From: Salvator merianae
Lineage: Eukaryota; Chordata; Lepidosauria; Squamata; Teiidae
Direction: 5' to 3'
Length of the DNA stretch: 64,000 nucleotides
Assembly (NCBI GenBank): GCA_003586115.2
Contig: QVOM02000116.1
Coordinates: 41,006,197 to 41,070,196 of the forward strand
Shown here: positions 11,119 to 23,058 of the stretch, in pieces
Numbering within the stretch: position 1 is the stretch's first letter
How the letters are laid out: each line of letters opens with the position of its first letter
Notes under the pieces: model-generated
The model's database searches: none
Told to the model about the DNA's origin: nothing
What the model saw: the letters and a program-made list of their open reading frames with translations, nothing else
Translations under genes and position numbers: made by a program

Positions 11119-14100
11119 GTATTTATCTCTGTCTGGTCACAGATCAGATCTTTGCTTTGCCCCTAAAATTCTGAGATAAGCTTGGCATCTTCACCAATTA
11201 CAAAACAATTCATTCCTAGAACAAAAAAAACAATTTCCTAATATTGATTAGTATACTTCTTTGACATAAAATATGTTGCCATAGGAGGGAAACAGAAGGA
11301 TTATGCAGCAAGCGGCAGAATCATAATGGAACAGAAACCATGCAGCCCGGCAAGCCCTAAATAGATGTCTTGCCTTGGTCACTTGATGACAATTCCATTT
11401 TGGCCATCTTGGAGCGCCATCTAGATAAAAACTATGCCCTAGAAGTGTACAAATTCAACTCACTATTTGCTAAAAATAGTCACGATTAGATTAATGCCCA
11501 TTTACTGGATTCCAGGATGCAAAGAGGAACACATACTAATGATCACCTTCATTGAGAAGGCTATGAGGAAGGGACAAAGCATGCTGGGTTTGAGATTACA
11601 CCTGTCAATGCTTCAGTCCTTCCCCACAACCTCCAGAATGCTTGTAATCACTGGTAAGCATTCTTCTCTGCTCCCAGGAACCTGATAAATGTACGCTTTT
11701 CTGCACACACATGGGCTTCTAAATCTAAGTGTCTCTTCTTTTCACTGGTTCAGCAGCCAAACTTGTGCTCTCCTATCTTACAGTATCTAGCCCCACGCTA
11801 ACAAGGTTCTTCTCCCAATATGTTTGCATTGTTCACAGATCACAGCTAAAAACAGCAAGTGCTCAAAGGTGTGCATAGTTAGGTTATTCGATCAGTTAGG
11901 TTATACTGCCATGGCAGAAATTTCATGCTGAGGATCAAAACCACAAATATTAAAAATAAAAAATGCAAATACAAAGAAGATATCCCATAAATGTTTGGGA
12001 CCAGAGCAGGGTTAATTCAAGACTCCACTTTGGATGGCAAGAATCATACTGGGCTGAGGGTACATTCAAAAGAGTAAGTATGAGATATGCCACAGCCATC
12101 AGCCACACAAATTAAGCCCTTCATCTCCCAGCCAACTGGCTGGGATACTTTTTGGGTGGATGTTTTCTTCTCTTACCCCCATGTTATTTGTCCTTCATTG
12201 TTTCCTTCTATGCCTCTTGCATAAAAACAGGATGTTTGTGCTAAAGAGCTTATCTTTTCCTGCTTATTTTCCACTTATCCTAATCCTGTTTACGTATTTA
12301 AAACCCTCCAGGGAATTGGTCCAAGACTTCCCCACTTCTCTTCTTTCAATTCATCCCCTGCTGCATCAATTTCCAGTTAAGATTCACTATCAGCCATGGA
12401 AGAACCACATTCTTGGCAGTCCCTGCCATCAACAAAATAAAAATAATTTTAAAAAAAAATCTATATTTTTCTACTTCGTGAATTCCTAATGTCTTCTTAA
12501 AATCACAGGTGTCTGTTTTGCCTTTTGCCCATACCTCAAGATCTTCTCTGACATTCCTATTTTATGAACATAGATACTATACACCTCACTAACCTTTATC
12601 ATCTCCATATTAAAATATTTCTCAAAGCTGCTCACAAGAAAGTCAGGGTACAGGATAATGTCTTATTACACAAGGCTGGTTGCTGTGGAAATTATTGTGC
12701 TGTCACAAAAGATCAGAATTTAAATGGGAAATAAACAGCAGGAGTGGATAATACCTTAAAGATCCCATTTTAATGAAAACATTGCTGGTAATTAAAAATG
12801 GCGATCAAGACTGAAATATGCAGATGGGATGCTTTCAAAAGAGGGCATTTGTGTGTAATTCTCCAATGAGTCACATTATTCTGAAGTTTAATATCATTTT
12901 TAAATTAACTGCCTCATTGGAAATCAATTGCTCACTGAAACTCTTTTACTCCCTAAATATGGAAGATGCCATGGCAAAGTGTTACCCATAATCATTACTC
13001 TACAGTCCTTATTCCTTAAAGCAGTGTAAAAAGAAAAACACCATGCAACAAAATACATAATGCACTCTGCACAAAATCATTCTTTACAACCCTCACTTTC
13101 CTTTTCTGCTTATTCATTTCCATACTCATATCTAAAATTTAGAAAAACATTATGAACCTGAAGGAGTACCACAACAATATAATTAATGAGATCTAGAATT
13201 ACATACATCTCTGGCAAGTACATACATCTCTGGTGAAGCTTGTAACAACTTCCAAATTTCAAGCTGCACAAGAATATTGCCTTTATAGAACTTCCCACAA
13301 CCTACATCTATTTGTCCATTTTTAAAATATATCATTTAACCTCAACTTGGATACACCCTAAGGAGAAACATGTCAAGAAACAAGACTGAACTCCTTATAA
13401 AGCAATCTATGAAGTCTACCCAATCAAGTAGTACATTCCAGGGGACCACATATACATTCAGATATCATAACAGTACAGATATAAACAATATGAAAGTTTT
13501 TCATTTGCCTGAATACAAATCAAATTGCTTCAAATAGTTCAGTGAAACCTACTGCTGCTGGTCAATACTGACAGAATGCGACATAAGAAGTATCCATGCA
13601 ATTTCTATTATCACCATTAACACAGGCAGCCTTGAAAGCTGAATCTCTCTTGAAACTCCATCTGGTTCCTTTAGACTTCCAGCTTATAATCCTTGACCCA
13701 TAGTTTAAAAGGCTGTTACCTTGTTCTGCTAAATCATACACAATCAGATCTAGAAAGCCACCAAATCTAAACTTCAGCTGCTGATTTATAGTGTACAATT
13801 TCTATTTTTCTCCTGAAGTGTGATCAGTCCATACCTTCTAATTTTCTGACTTTTCAGTGTTTGTTAAGTTCACTTCTCTTCCAGTTTTGACCTCTCTCCT
13901 TCTCAGCCTACCTAGCTCATGCTTCCCTTCATTCTTGTTACATTTTTGATGTCATTGCATGATCCACAGAGATTTGCTCTCCGGAGATCTCTGCTCCATT
14001 TTCTGCCCTACTCCAGCTTGGCTTACCCTCTTTAAGCAGAACTGCAGTTTGGCACATCCCTAATTTAGAGCTAGTCTCCTCAGCCATGTATCCATTTAAT

Positions 14101-15225
14101 GGAAGAAATCCCCCCTTCCCTCCACCATTATTCATCTCCATATATTTTTTTCATTGCCTGTAGGGGAAATTCCAGCTTAAGACCTGAACAGATGGAGAAG
14201 AAAAAGAGACCGAGTCTTCATCGGAAAAGGAAAATAGCTTTCCAAACTTCCAACATTATGAAAAATTGGGATGACCACAAAATGTACGAGCACTGCCAAA
14301 AGTCAAGCTTGCCTTGGTCTGTCTAGTAAAGCCTGAGTTCCCTAGATGGACTGAAAACATGGTGGCACTCAGGCTGTTGACCAGACTACCATGAAACACA
14401 TCAGACAACACCTTTAATTATTTTTTTAACCAATGATTGGAAATTTCTGAATTTCCTGAATGCTAACACTATTCCTATTAATCTTAATTGCTGAACTATA
14501 TCTTTTTTTACTTGTAGTTGACAGCGAACCAAAACTGTAGGCCAGTTGGAGGAGGAGGTGTCTCTGTTAGGAAGCCTTGCTTTGGTCCTTCCCAACCACA
14601 TTTTGGTCTACAAAGTGTCATCCAGGCAGATGAGAGAGAAGAACTGAGGTTGTGATCCACACAGAGGAAGAATAAAAGCTCTGAGGCAGCTCTCAGGAGG
14701 CTTCAAGATGGGATTGTTTACACACCAGTCTACTCCTCCCCCCCTCGTAAACATTCTATGTTAGAAAAGGTGGATTAGAAAAGGGTTGGGAACATGAGGA
14801 CGCACACAGGCTCTCTGAGGCACCTCTAATGCATTTCTGAGGAACTGCTTTTGTTATGTCTGAACACAGCCTGAATCAGAAATTTGACCTTTCCTTACTA
14901 TGGTGTGGCCCCAGTCTTGGGGAGCACTACTGGTTTTTAATATTTTTTTAGTTACTTTGAAAATATTTTTAATGAAAGTGGCATGTAAATGAAGGGGGGG
15001 AAGGAGAAAGGGATGCACTTTCTTTGCACTACCAGATTATCTGCCAAAGTATCTTCAGCCTGTTTGTACTTTACCAGACCTTAAACATGATAATTTTACA
15101 ACACATCAAAAAATAAACTGAAGAAGCAGGCAGGGACATTAATTTATTCTATAAAAATAGGTCACTAACACAGAAAAGATGTAATATCACTTTAGAACAG
15201 ATGTCAGAAATAACCACTATGAGTT
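11119..15225. other. Mostly non-coding, nothing recognised outside 14649-14872
   Basis: AT-rich sequence without a gene I can support. Two short direct repeats of 'ACATACATCTCTGG' stand at about 13201-13233. The part 12690-12990 is repeat-free, with many TAAT, ATTA and CAATTG words, as in conserved non-coding elements, but this is only an impression. Confidence 0.4.
14649..14872. repeat. Dispersed repeat, second copy of the 9655-9816 family
   Basis: See the shared words given for 9655-9816. The outer ends are weakly inverted (GGTTGTGATCCACACA at the left; GGCTGTGTTCAGACA read inward from the right), suggesting a non-autonomous DNA transposon with terminal inverted repeats. Confidence 0.4.
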
Positions 15226-15330
15226 ACTTACTTACTTACTTATTTATTTATTTATATATTTCTGTCATGCCCTATACCTGTAGGTCTCAGGGAAGGTCAC
15301 AATAAAATTTCTATAAAAATGTATTTAAAA
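15226..15330 (-). repeat. L2-like LINE 3' tail, antisense
   Basis: A TTAC/TTTA tetranucleotide tract, then 'GCCCTATACCTGTAGGTCTC' and 'GGTCACAATAAAATTTCTAT'. The same order occurs at 44527-44625, so the two are copies of one subfamily. Confidence 0.45.
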
Positions 15331-15877
15331 CAGAATCTGCACGCACAAAAATACACACTTTAAAGATAGTACTAAAATGAGTACACATAACCCATAAAGG
15401 TAAAAGTGGAAATTAGGAAAACAAACATCCAAGAAAACACTCTTTTTCTACATCTTCTTTCATTATTTCAACTGCAGAAGGTTTTCAAAAGGCATCTTTT
15501 CAAATGCATCCACATATCAAAAGCCTTTTTCCCACAAAATAAAGTAAAAATAAAAATCCTTGATCAGAGACTAGAGAAAACATTCTATGAAGAGTAATCT
15601 AATATTTATACGATATATAGCAGAAAACTCATTAGAGTCTAATAAATCATGATTCTTTTTATTGTTATTTCAGTTTCTAACTTCAAAGGGCTTAGTTTTA
15701 ATCCTAATGCACCTCATGCTGAAGATCTGCCTCTTAAAGTAAGCACTTTAGTTCAAAATGTGCAGGCCAGCCCTTTCAGATCTAGTATAACTTGCATTTT
15801 TTTAAAAATGTTATCCTTCTTACTGGGTCCTCTTCCTTTATCCAATACTTTTTCTGCTATTCAGTCCATTCACCATA

Positions 15878-15881
<4 letters not shown>

Positions 15882-15916
<35 letters not shown>
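15882..15916. repeat. (CA)n microsatellite
   Basis: About 17 uninterrupted CA units, followed by ATACAC. Confidence 0.95.
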
Positions 15917-15920
<4 letters not shown>

Positions 15921-16068
15921 CTCTACTTCCTTCACTGGATTATGTACAATTTAATGTGCCAGAAAGCTGAACTGCCATAACCTCTCCATGTAAGGCACTT
16001 GCTACACTGTGTGCTTCCTCTGGCCTCATCTGCACAGGGAGGAGAAGGAGCACTTTAACCATTCAGTG

Positions 16069-16246
16069 TAGCTAGGCAGTTGAGTAAATCACCTGGAAAG
16101 TAGAAGGCTGCTGGCTCAATCCCAAGCCTCTCCACAGAAGTAAACAAACCACTTCCATATCTCTTTCAAGAGAACTGCCCATGGAGGTACGCGTGCAGTC
16201 AATCAGGAGTCAGCCACAACTCGATGGTACCCAACAACAACAGTCC
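16069..16246 (+). mobile_element. tRNA-derived SINE, Sauria-like
   Basis: An A-box-like TAGCTAGGCAGTTGAG lies at the start and a B-box-like GGCTCAATCCC near 16109. The core contains CACTTCCATATCTCTTTC and GAGAACTGCCCATGGAG, and the tail CAACTCGATGGTACCCAAC with an AAC repeat. This head-core-tail order is that of Sauria SINEs, mobilised by BovB because the tails match. It is the most complete copy here; decayed relatives are at 5418, 10535, 29935 and 56395, and two pieces frame the telomeric tract at 27686. Confidence 0.7.
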
Positions 16247-16249
16247 ACT

Positions 16250-17272
16250 TCCACATTACAAATAGTCCTACTTTCTTAATGTGGTAGCTTTCCATACTTG
16301 TTGATCTCTCAGCTTTGATCATGACAGGTGAAGATAGGGACAGACCTCCCCACACTGTGAGAACTGAAATGAAAAAATCTTCACGTTCAACTGTGATAGC
16401 AGGAGGGTTGAAAACAGAAAATGGCCTCATGGGGCATTTCCTGTGTTGCAATAGCAACATATGTCACACTGAAGACACCATAAAGGCACCAGGAAATCCA
16501 GCCTCTTACAGGAATTATTTACTTTTGGTAATGACCTTCTCATAATCACTGATCTTCAAACTGGGAAGCATGTTTTTAGGAGGCAGGCAAAGGTTCCAGT
16601 AAGGAAGGATTAGGGTATGAGAAAAAAATGTTAAATTCAGACGGAAAATGAATTATATGATCAGAATAATCAAAAATTAATAATGAATAAGAAAGTAGTA
16701 ACAACCATACAAATGCATTGCCAAATATAGCCTAAGACTTTGCTGAAAACCAATGATGGACATGATAGTAAAAGTTATGGGAACTGCTGCATTAGGTTCA
16801 GGCTTTTTGTTGAGATCTAGTTCTACAAAGGAGTCAATTAAACAAGGTAAGGAAGGCAGGGGAGATCTTGCAGCACCAAGGAGAGCTCCCAATGAGAGAC
16901 TTGTTCAGACCAGAGTTGGAATTAAATAAACAGGTCATAACAGGCTTGAAACTATTATCACAGCGTGGTTATACAATTAAGGAAAACTGAAAAACAACAC
17001 AATAGTACAAGTAATGAAAACTATATTACAGACTTTTTTAAAAAAATTAAAAAATAAAATGCAGCATGAAAATTCAGACCTAACTTAAGCCTTTTTAGTA
17101 TACAGATTATCCCAACTTGAAGTGAACTAAAGCACTTTGTGTTTCTGGGCAATCGATGTCTCCTAGGATTCATTCACTTTGGAAAACTATTAAAGGACAA
17201 TCACCTGAGAGTGGACATTTACTCTGTGCTTCATGACCTCTTTTCTCATATGCTTTCTGCACTGTCACTGGT
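16250..17272. other. Non-coding stretch, nothing recognised
   Basis: AT-rich, with no exon or repeat family that I can support. Confidence 0.4.
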
Positions 17273-17395
17273 TTATCGGGCCCAAGAAAAAGATCCTGTC
17301 TCCTCTTTTGGGGGAAGTGGCACTTTAGCATCTGTTTCATCAAGTACCTGCCTGTCAGCCTCAGATTCCATGATCCTCTGCACATCTGCATAAAT
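17273..17395 (-). CDS. Possible terminal exon of an unrecognised gene (tentative)
   Basis: On the minus strand an acceptor-like TTTTGCCTCTGAG is followed at 17395 by 40 open codons and a TAA at 17273-17275. The translation is acidic and proline-containing (IYADVQRIMESEADRQ near the start, KVPLPPKEETGSFSWAR at the end). It starts in phase 0, matching the phase-0 donor of the stretch at 18062-18328, with a 666-bp implied intron. I do not recognise the protein. Open stretches of this length are common by chance, so this is a hypothesis only. Confidence 0.2.
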   Translation of the reverse strand: MYADVQRIMESEADRQVLDETDAKVPLPPKEETGSFSWAR

Positions 17396-17669
17396 CTCAG
17401 AGGCAAAACATGGGCCAGTTTCTTAACAACAATGTGACTGCATCTGAATGAAGCTTCTGCTCACTGCTAGATTCCAAAGGCATCATGACTAATTGTACAA
17501 TATTACTCCTACAAACAGAATGTTGTTTAAAATAAAGCAGATATGGACTGCTATGTATAATACCTTTAACACATATCCTGTTCTTGCAAACCACCTAGAG
17601 ACCTCAAGCACAATCATATAAATATATTAAGTACATGGATAATTTATGTGACGATATGGCCTTTTCTTC

Positions 17670-17940
17670 CCAAGCTGCTGGAGTGGCACATGGAGTAGAA
17701 ACAGTATCAAAATGACACCATATCCTGCTCCATCAGTGCAGCCATTAAAAGTAGTCCACAAGTGGACTTCTGCCAGTACACCAGACCACATAGACATTCC
17801 CAGCCTTCAAAGCTGGGCTAGGACAGGCTGTCTGGAATGCAGACAGTCCTATAGCAGTCCAGAAGCAACTTGGGATGAGTTGCCTTCCTGGACCCAAACG
17901 TCCTGCCTTATCTCAGTATAGCCTGCGCAAGTGTGGAAAC
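17670..17940. repeat. Probable diverged copy of the 30766/40213 TIR family
   Basis: Shares 'CATTCCCAGCCTTCAAAG' and 'GACAGGCTGTC..GCAGACAG' with 36496-36977 and 34150-34510. Terminal repeats are not clear here. Confidence 0.35.
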
Positions 17941-18061
17941 AGCTTCAGTCTCCAAGCATCTGATGGGTGTTTTACCCAAGCAGAACAGTGACCAGTGAAA
18001 TACATAAATGTATAATGCACAAATTGTTAACAACACTTGTTTCCCCTTTGTGTTTGTTTAC

Positions 18062-18328
18062 CTCCACCAAAGCATCTAACGCTGAGAAACGCATATCAGG
18101 CACTGTATCATCAATCTGACTGAAGTCCATAACATTATGATCTAAGGGATCTATACATGGAAACATGAATAAGTAAGAGTCAGAAGGGCAGTGGTTCTGC
18201 CATATGTCCCTAATTCGTTCCTTCATCATCTTCATTTTAAGATTTAGGTAAGATGCCTTACCAAAAGTGCAAGATGAAGAACTTCCAAACTGGCTTTTGT
18301 CTCCAGGGATTTTTACTGTTTCCAGGTG
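18062..18328 (-). CDS. Possible internal exon of an unrecognised gene (tentative)
   Basis: A minus-strand open stretch of exactly 89 codons, framed by an acceptor-like TAG at 18329-18331 behind a pyrimidine-rich stretch and by a GAG|GTAAAC donor at 18064-18056. It starts and ends in phase 0. Residues 33-50 (MKMMKERIRDIWQNHCPS) are basic and helical in character; the rest is acidic (DPLDHNVMDFSQIDDTVPD). No domain is recognised. It would join to 17273-17395. The young CR1 at 18.6-21.6 kb would then lie in the preceding intron. A chance frame cannot be excluded. Confidence 0.25.
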
Positions 18329-18591
18329 CTATCTTTAACATTAAGAAGTGGGGAAAGGCAAGGAGCAGAACTACACACCAGGCAATGGAGAGGCATTAAT
18401 GAAGAATCCAGCGTATTTCACATGAATTAAAATATTGCTCAATATTAATGAAGATGCCAAAAGAGGCAACCATATGCTTTGCACAACAAACTGATCAATC
18501 AGAACTAGAACAAAGTCAAAGGACCTTTATCTATTCACTACATGGCTTGAAAAGTTTATACTAAGAACAGCGGCAGTCATCTAAAAGATAG

Positions 18592-19854
18592 ATGAAACCA
18601 CTTTCAAGGCTTCAGTTCCATACAATACTATTTAAAATGCCTTTAGTATTCTTGATCCAACTTGTAAATGTAATTTGGAAGGAAACTAAAGGAGTCAAGC
18701 TTGAAAGAGACATTTGTCGCAAACTAAAATGTTTCTATACCAATGCGCAAAGCATGGGAAACAAACAAGGAGAACTGGAAATCCTAGCACAGGAAAATAA
18801 ATATGATATCATAGGCATAACTGAAACTTGGTGGGATAATACGCATGATTGGAACACAGAGCTCGAAGGATACAACTTATTTAAAAAAAACAGGCTTAAT
18901 AAAAGGGGAGGAGGTGTTGCATTGTATGTAAGGAAAATATATACCACCACAGAGATTAATCTTTCAGATAATGGAAGCCCTGTAGAAACCGTTTGGGTGA
19001 AAATACAAGGAGAGAGCAACACAAAGGATACTGTTGTAGGAGTTTATTATAGACCCCCTGGACAAACAGAATATATGGATGAACTATTTATATATCAGAT
19101 GGCCAAGCTCTCGGGGAAACACGACCTAGTCATTATGGGAGATTTTAACTATCTGGACATTTGTTGGGAATCTCTCTCTGGCAAAAGTCATGGGTCCAAT
19201 AAATTCTTATCCTCTCTGGCAGATAACTTCATTTTCCAAAGGATGGAGGAAAAAACAAGGGGGTCTGCTATCTTGGACCTAATCCTTACCAACAGGGAGG
19301 AAATGGTTGAGGAAGTAAGGGTGACTGGGACCCTGGGTGGCAGTGACCATGCTATCATTGAGTTTTGGATAACAAAAGGAGGAAGATCTGACAGGACTCG
19401 GACTTCAAGGTTAGATTTCAGAGGAGCAGATTTTGATGGACTCAGAAGGAGGGTAGGAAGGATCCATTGGCTGGATGTCTTAAAGGACAGAAATGTCCAG
19501 GAAGGATGGGAAATTTTGAGAAAGGAGATTCTAGAGGCACAATCTTTAACAATTCCTAAAAGAAAAAAAAATGGCAAGCATCTAAAGAGACCAGGGTGGA
19601 TGAACCCTGAACTTAATAACTTGCTAAAAAGAAAAAAAGAAATGTTTAAAAAATGGAAAGAGGGGGACATATCAAAAGAAGAATATAATGCAATCTGCAG
19701 GAACTGCAGGATAAGTGTCAGAAAGGCTAAAGCTAAAAATGAATTGAGGATTGCAAGAGAGGCCAAAAACAATAAAAAAAGGCTTTTGGGGGTATGTCAG
19801 AAGCAAAAGAAAAGTCAAAGAAGCTATAGGACCTTTACAAAATGGGAAGGGTGA
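18592..19854 (+). pseudogene. CR1 ORF2 5' part: AP endonuclease domain
   Basis: Apurinic/apyrimidinic-type endonuclease that nicks target DNA to prime reverse transcription in the nucleus. In this frame, residues 49-58 carry the N-motif (YTNAQSMGNK), E78 sits in ITETWW, D184 and N186 in GDFN, D229 in ILDLILTN, and S251-D252-H253 in GGSDH. All expected catalytic residues are present. From residue 261 a linker rich in lysine leads toward the RT. The first 30-45 residues are probably not CR1-derived. The frame leaves the family's reading at about residue 397, at a run of seven A (19774-19780), and stops at 19852-19854. The next frame continues the protein. Confidence 0.85.
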
Positions 19855-21490
19855 TTTGGTCAAAAACGATATCCAGAAGGCAGAACTTCTGAACTCCTAT
19901 TTTGCATCTGTTTTCTCTCAGAAAGGAAAGGAAACATCAGTTGGCCTTCACTGTGCTGTTGAGGGAATAAGAGAATCAAGGCTCTGTATGGACAAGGAGA
20001 AGGTGAGGGAACAGTTAGCAAACTTAAATGTATTCAAGTCTCCAGGCCCAGATGAATTACATCCTAGGGTGCTGAAGGAATTAGCTGATATAATTGCTGA
20101 ACCACTCTCCGTGATATTTGAGAACTCATGGATAACAGGAGAAGTCCCAGAAGATTGGAGAAGGGCAAATGTTGTACCTATCTTTAAAAAAGGAAAGAAG
20201 GCTGACCCAGGCAACTACAGGCCTGTGAGCCTGACTTCAATACCAGGCAAGATATTTGAACAAATCATTAAACAGCACATATGGGAGCACTTGGATGGGA
20301 ATGCAGTAATTAACCAAAGCCAACATGGATTTGTAACAAACAAGTCATGCCAGACTAATCTTATTTCCTTTTATGACAAAATTACTGGATGGATCGATCA
20401 AGGAAAGGCTGTGGACATAGTATATCTTGACTTTAGCAAAGCATTTGACAAGGTGTCTCATACTATACTTATTGAAAAAATGATCAAATATGGGATTGAC
20501 AGGACAACTGTTAGGTGGATTCATAACTGGCTTAGTGATCGTACTCAAAGAGTGGTCATAAATGGCTTCACATCCGATTGGAAGACTGTCTCGAGTGGGG
20601 TACCGCAAGGCTCTGTCTTGGGCCCATTGCTGTTCAACATTTTTATAAACGATCTGGATGAAGGTGTCGAGGGGACGCTGATCAAATTTGCAGATGACAC
20701 AAAGCTAGGAGGGCTTGCTAACACTAGGGAGGAGAAGGAGAGGATTCAAAAGGATTTGGACAAGCTTGAACAGTGGGCTGAAACTAACAGAATGACATTT
20801 AACAGGGAGAAATGCAAAGTTTTACATCTGGGTAAGAAAAATGACAATATCCAATACAGAATGGGGGGAATCTCGCTGAGCAGCAGCACATGTGAAAAGG
20901 ATCTGGGTGTACTAGTAGATCACAGATTAAACATGAGTCAACAGTGTGATGCAGCGGCAAAAAAGGCAAATACCATCCTGGGCTGTATCAAGAGGAGTAT
21001 AGAGTCTAGATCACGAGAAGTAATTGTCCCACTTTACTCTTCCTTGGTCAGACCTCATCTGGAGTATTGTGTCCAGTTCTGGGCACCCCAGTTTAAAAAA
21101 GACATTGACAAACTGGAACAAGTTCAGAGAAGGGCGACCAAAATGGTGAGTGGTCTGCAAACCATGTCCTACGAGGAACGGTTAAAGGACCTAGGAATGT
21201 TTAGCCTGCAGAAGAGAAGACTGAGAGGAGACATGATAGCTGTTTTCAAGTATCTGAAGGGCTGTCACAGTGCAGAAGGATTGGCCCTATTCTCAGTTGC
21301 GCAAGAAGGAAGGACTAGAAACAATGGGATGAAACTTCAAGGGAGTAGATACAGGCTTGATATTAGGAAAAACTTCCTGACCGTAAGGGCAATCAGTCAT
21401 TGGAACAGGTTGCCACAGGAGGTGGTAGGCTCTCCTTCGCTGGAGGTCTTCAAGGAGAGGCTGGACAGTTATCTGTCTGGGATGCTTTAG
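19751..21490 (+). pseudogene. CR1 ORF2 3' part: reverse transcriptase
   Basis: The open frame of 579 codons continues ORF2 after the A-run frameshift; the natural reading joins at about 19782, and the upstream Met is incidental. Reverse-transcriptase motifs in order: NYRPVSLTS (155-163), the palm block YLDFSKAFDKV with its catalytic aspartate (225-235), SGVPQGSVLGP (282-292), the FADD box (313-316), and the thumb and C-terminal CR1 motifs (PLYSSLVRPHLEYC 427-440, AISHWNRLP 547-555). No internal stop is present. The protein is cut into two frames and so would not work unless slippage on the A run occurs. Confidence 0.9.
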
Positions 21491-21576
21491 TGAATCCTGC
21501 ATTGAGCAGGGGGTTGGACTCGATGACCCTAGAGGTCCCTTCCAACTCTATGATTCTATGATTCTATGATTCTATG
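21491..21576 (+). other. CR1 3' UTR and ATTCTATG terminal repeats
   Basis: A short UTR of under 90 bases (TTGGACTCGATGACCC, GGTCCCTTCCAACTC) and three ATTCTATG octamers at 21553-21576. This octamer tail is the recognition end for CR1 reverse transcriptase. Confidence 0.9.
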
Positions 21577-21799
21577 TATTTATGATTTCCATCTGTAAGG
21601 ATTCCCAGCCAAAAGCCAGTACAAAACTAAAATGGATGCTCCTCTATCTCCTTAAAATTTATTCATTCAGTTGAGCATATTTAATTGGTTGGTTGGTTTT
21701 TTCAAGCACCAGGTAAAAAGACAAAGCTCTTTTCCCAGACATTTAATTCAGTCAGATCTGCAGAAATATCTAGAGGCTGACTGGTGATCAGAGATACTC

Positions 21800-21962
21800 A
21801 TTTTAAGTGTCTTCTATAGGAGGATACTAAGCATTTTAATAATATTTTAATGGTTTAACAATGTTCTATAAATTTGCTCTTGTTGCTTTGTTGTTCTTCA
21901 CTTTGCATATTGCCTTGGTCCCCTACAAGAAAGGCAATTAGCAAACTTAAAAATTTAAATGT
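21800..21962 (+). repeat. L2-like LINE 3' tail (weak)
   Basis: T-rich sequence, then 'TTGCCTTGGTCCCCTACAAG' and 'AAAAATTTAAATGTAAAC'. This fits a decayed L2-like 3' end, without a clean simple-repeat tail. Confidence 0.3.
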
Positions 21963-23058
21963 AAACATAAAATATAGTCACTGGCCAAATAGTTCATGTA
22001 GTTAAGAATGCTAATCAATTTCCTTTCAATTATTTTTCTTCAAAATCAGGTGCATTATTCCCCAGCCACAAATAGATTAGATTATTTTCTCCTCAGACTT
22101 CTGTTTCCATACCCTTTTGAATGAATACAAATTATAATGTACAAACATGAGTTTCATAGTACACAGCTATGTATTTTTTAGGCTTTTTTTTTATTAAGGT
22201 AGATGATACAGAAAGAAGAAATACATAATTTTAACATCCTTATCCAACTTAATCATAAACAATCAAATAACCTCCTATAACATCACTTTCCATTAGATTA
22301 GTTTTGCAACCCTCCCCCCTTAGGGATGCACCCTGAAAATTAAAACAACTTTTATCTATCTTTCCAGAGGATTAGAATAATTACCTCTCTTAATTCAAGG
22401 TTCCCTGACTGATGTTGCAATATAAAAATTATTAATAGTGTGCACTCCTGTCTTACCAAGTTAGTGACTCTAATTCCACTATATCTTATCCATTTTCTCT
22501 TAAGAAGATATTTGTTCAGCCATATGGTGGTACCACAAGTCTTTCTCCCATTTTGTATTATCCTTCCGTTCTACCAGTATTACAGCATGAGCAGTCACAA
22601 TCAACTGACAAATCAGATGTAACTCTTACCTTTCAATATCCATATCTTTAAAGATTCTAAGAATACATATTTCTCAGGTCCACTTAATATATGTTCCCAT
22701 AATTTCATTAATTTCATTCCCTATCATTTCCTAGAATTTTTGCACTTCTTGACATCCCCACCACATATGTATATACGTTCCTCTAATCCCACACTGATGT
22801 CAACAACATTTTCTAATATTGTTCCACATATGTGTACGATATCATCTAACCCATAGTTTAAATTGAAGTTCTTTTTATCTATTATTTTTCAGATTTCTTT
22901 GTACCCTAATTCTATATCCCTTTCTGCTACAAACATATCTGCCCCCCATAATCCTGTTAACACTTTAGTGTTTTTATCAGTAATGACCATTATTATTTTA
23001 TATAAATCTCTTCCTATTTCTTTACCTCCTGACAACTTCCTTTGCACAATGTTTTCAT
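21963..23058. other. Non-coding stretch, nothing recognised
   Basis: A pyrimidine-rich plus strand with several open but low-complexity frames. No gene recognised. Confidence 0.4.

Larger units (their letters stand above)
18660..21576 (+). mobile_element. CR1 LINE, 5'-truncated, nearly intact ORF2
   Basis: A 2.9-kb CR1 retrotransposon carrying the endonuclease and reverse-transcriptase regions, a short 3' UTR, and the diagnostic 3' end: three ATTCTATG units at 21553-21576. The CR1 ORF1 is absent, so the copy was 5'-truncated on insertion; the exact 5' edge (about 18600-18700) is uncertain. There is only one coding defect, an extra A near 19774-19780, which suggests a recent insertion. CR1 does not leave clear target duplications, and none is seen. 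Confidence 0.9.

Noticed and set aside
15649..15954. 101-codon plus-strand frame
   Set aside because: Ends in a threonine-histidine block translated from the CA microsatellite; the upstream part has no recognisable domain.
19188..19772. 194-codon minus-strand open frame
   Set aside because: Shadow of the CR1 endonuclease-linker region on the other strand.
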